A stretch of DNA of 20,947 nt from a virus: the IMG/VR virus record IMGVR_UViG_3300028027_000281, positions 1 to 20,947 of that record. One strand, 5' to 3'. Of this stretch, positions 20,517-20,947 are shown one piece after another. Position numbers and translations under genes: made by a program. The first letter of the stretch is position 1. Every line of letters begins with the position of its first letter. The notes under the pieces are model-generated. The model made no database searches, was not told the DNA's origin, and saw only the letters and a list, made by a program, of their open reading frames with translations.

Positions 20517-20788
20517 ACTCACGACTAGCACGAGCAGGTGTCAGCGGCTACAACAAGCCAAAGCGCACACCAAACCATCCAAAGAAATCCCATATTGTCG
20601 TAGCCAAATCAGGCGGACAAGTCAAAACCATCAGGTTCGGACAACAAGGCGTCACAGGCTCACCAAAAAAAGCAGGCGAAAGCAAGGCTTACGCCAGCCG
20701 CCGCAAACGATTCCAAACCCGACACGCCAAAAACATAGCCAAAGGACCAATGAGCGCAGCCTACTGGGCAAACAAAGTAAAATGGTAA
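20501..20788 (+). CDS. DUF6321-like protein
   Basis: A 95-residue protein with a GTG start at 20501 that overlaps the preceding stop by 11 bases; no ATG alternative lies nearby. Near the start is RLARAGVSGYNKPKRTPNHP, followed by KSHIVVAKSGG and KTIRFGQQGVTG; it ends RHAKNIAKGPMSAAYWANKVKW. These match the DUF6321 pattern seen in many phages and some bacteria. Very basic, with conserved aromatic residues, it may bind nucleic acid or virion components. Function is not established. The tRNA gene begins four bases after its stop. Confidence 0.85.
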   Translation: MASKKDSRLARAGVSGYNKPKRTPNHPKKSHIVVAKSGGQVKTIRFGQQGVTGSPKKAGESKAYASRRKRFQTRHAKNIAKGPMSAAYWANKVKW

Positions 20789-20792
20789 ACAT

Positions 20793-20868
20793 TGGCTCCT
20801 AGCATAACTGGCAGTGCAACGGACTGTTAATCCGTAAAGTCTTGGTTCAAACCCAAGGGAGCCAGCCA
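20793..20868 (+). tRNA. tRNA-Asn (anticodon GTT)
   Basis: Full cloverleaf by hand: acceptor TGGCTCC/GGAGCCA (7 bp), D stem GCAT/GTGC with one weak (A-G-flanked) loop containing GG, anticodon stem ACGGA/TCCGT with loop CTGTTAA (GTT at 20826-20828), variable AAAGT, T stem CTTGG/CCAAG with loop TTCAAAC, discriminator G and an encoded CCA. It is a 76-base gene following the DUF6321-like gene on the plus strand. Confidence 0.95.
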
Positions 20869-20947
20869 AATCATATAACAACCCATATACAATAAGGGAC
20901 TCCCTCAAAAAACACCCCCACCCCCAGTACAGCAAGGACAAGGGGAC

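Noticed and set aside
20890-20920. Terminator after the tRNA (GGGACTCCC with A-run)
   Set aside because: The stem is only three base pairs, and the A-rich run is on the wrong strand for a U tract.

Overview
This window looks like about 21 kb of a tailed-phage genome of podovirus (short-tail) type. The signs are a terminase, portal, scaffold and capsid block followed by an adaptor protein and a beta-rich nozzle protein, with no tape-measure gene, tail-tube gene or capsid protease in view. All recognisable virion and lysis genes lie on the minus strand, so the late operon reads from about 20,021 down to the left edge. Many junctions are TAATG, ATGA, TTGA or TAGTG overlaps. A short plus-strand operon (about 20,235 to beyond 20,868) runs the other way. 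The host cannot be read directly. The holin-like and DUF2746-like membrane proteins hint weakly at an actinobacterial host, and the general style resembles uncultured aquatic phages.

Layout along the late transcript: (1) a divergent control region (20,022-20,234) with an inverted repeat, a G-rich repeat array and an extended -10 promoter facing right. (2) A terminase small subunit candidate and a tiny zinc ribbon that is easily missed. (3) A cassette of about 6 kb of probable host-contact proteins (19,471-13,579): a small fibre-base protein, a collagen-like fibre, three glycine-rich adhesin-like proteins, a free-standing copy of their N-terminal module, a TAKLAD-type fibre protein and a fibronectin-III/cysteine-rich protein. 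(4) Two small conserved genes and a lysis group: holin-like protein, M15-type endolysin, and a secreted lysozyme/transglycosylase-fold protein. (5) Packaging and head: large terminase, a zinc-binding protein, a small membrane protein, portal, scaffold, major capsid protein, then a 12-bp stem-loop. (6) Five very basic small proteins and a small cysteine protein; three of the basic ones share an N-terminal GIDDI(I/V/L)K motif. (7) Head-tail adaptor, nozzle, a 48-residue protein, two coiled-coil-prone proteins that may be ejected with the DNA, and a gene cut by the left edge.

The plus-strand operon encodes a one-helix membrane peptide, a DUF6496-like protein, a DUF6321-like protein and a tRNA-Asn(GTT) with its CCA encoded. 

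Points most worth a second look: the GIDDI motif family just after the capsid gene; a perfect 17-bp stop-RBS-start repeat that bounds a 3.4-kb adhesin cassette exactly at gene junctions; a similar near-repeat framing the DUF6496 gene; the free-standing fibre N-module; and the distance (about 7.6 kb) between the two terminase genes.
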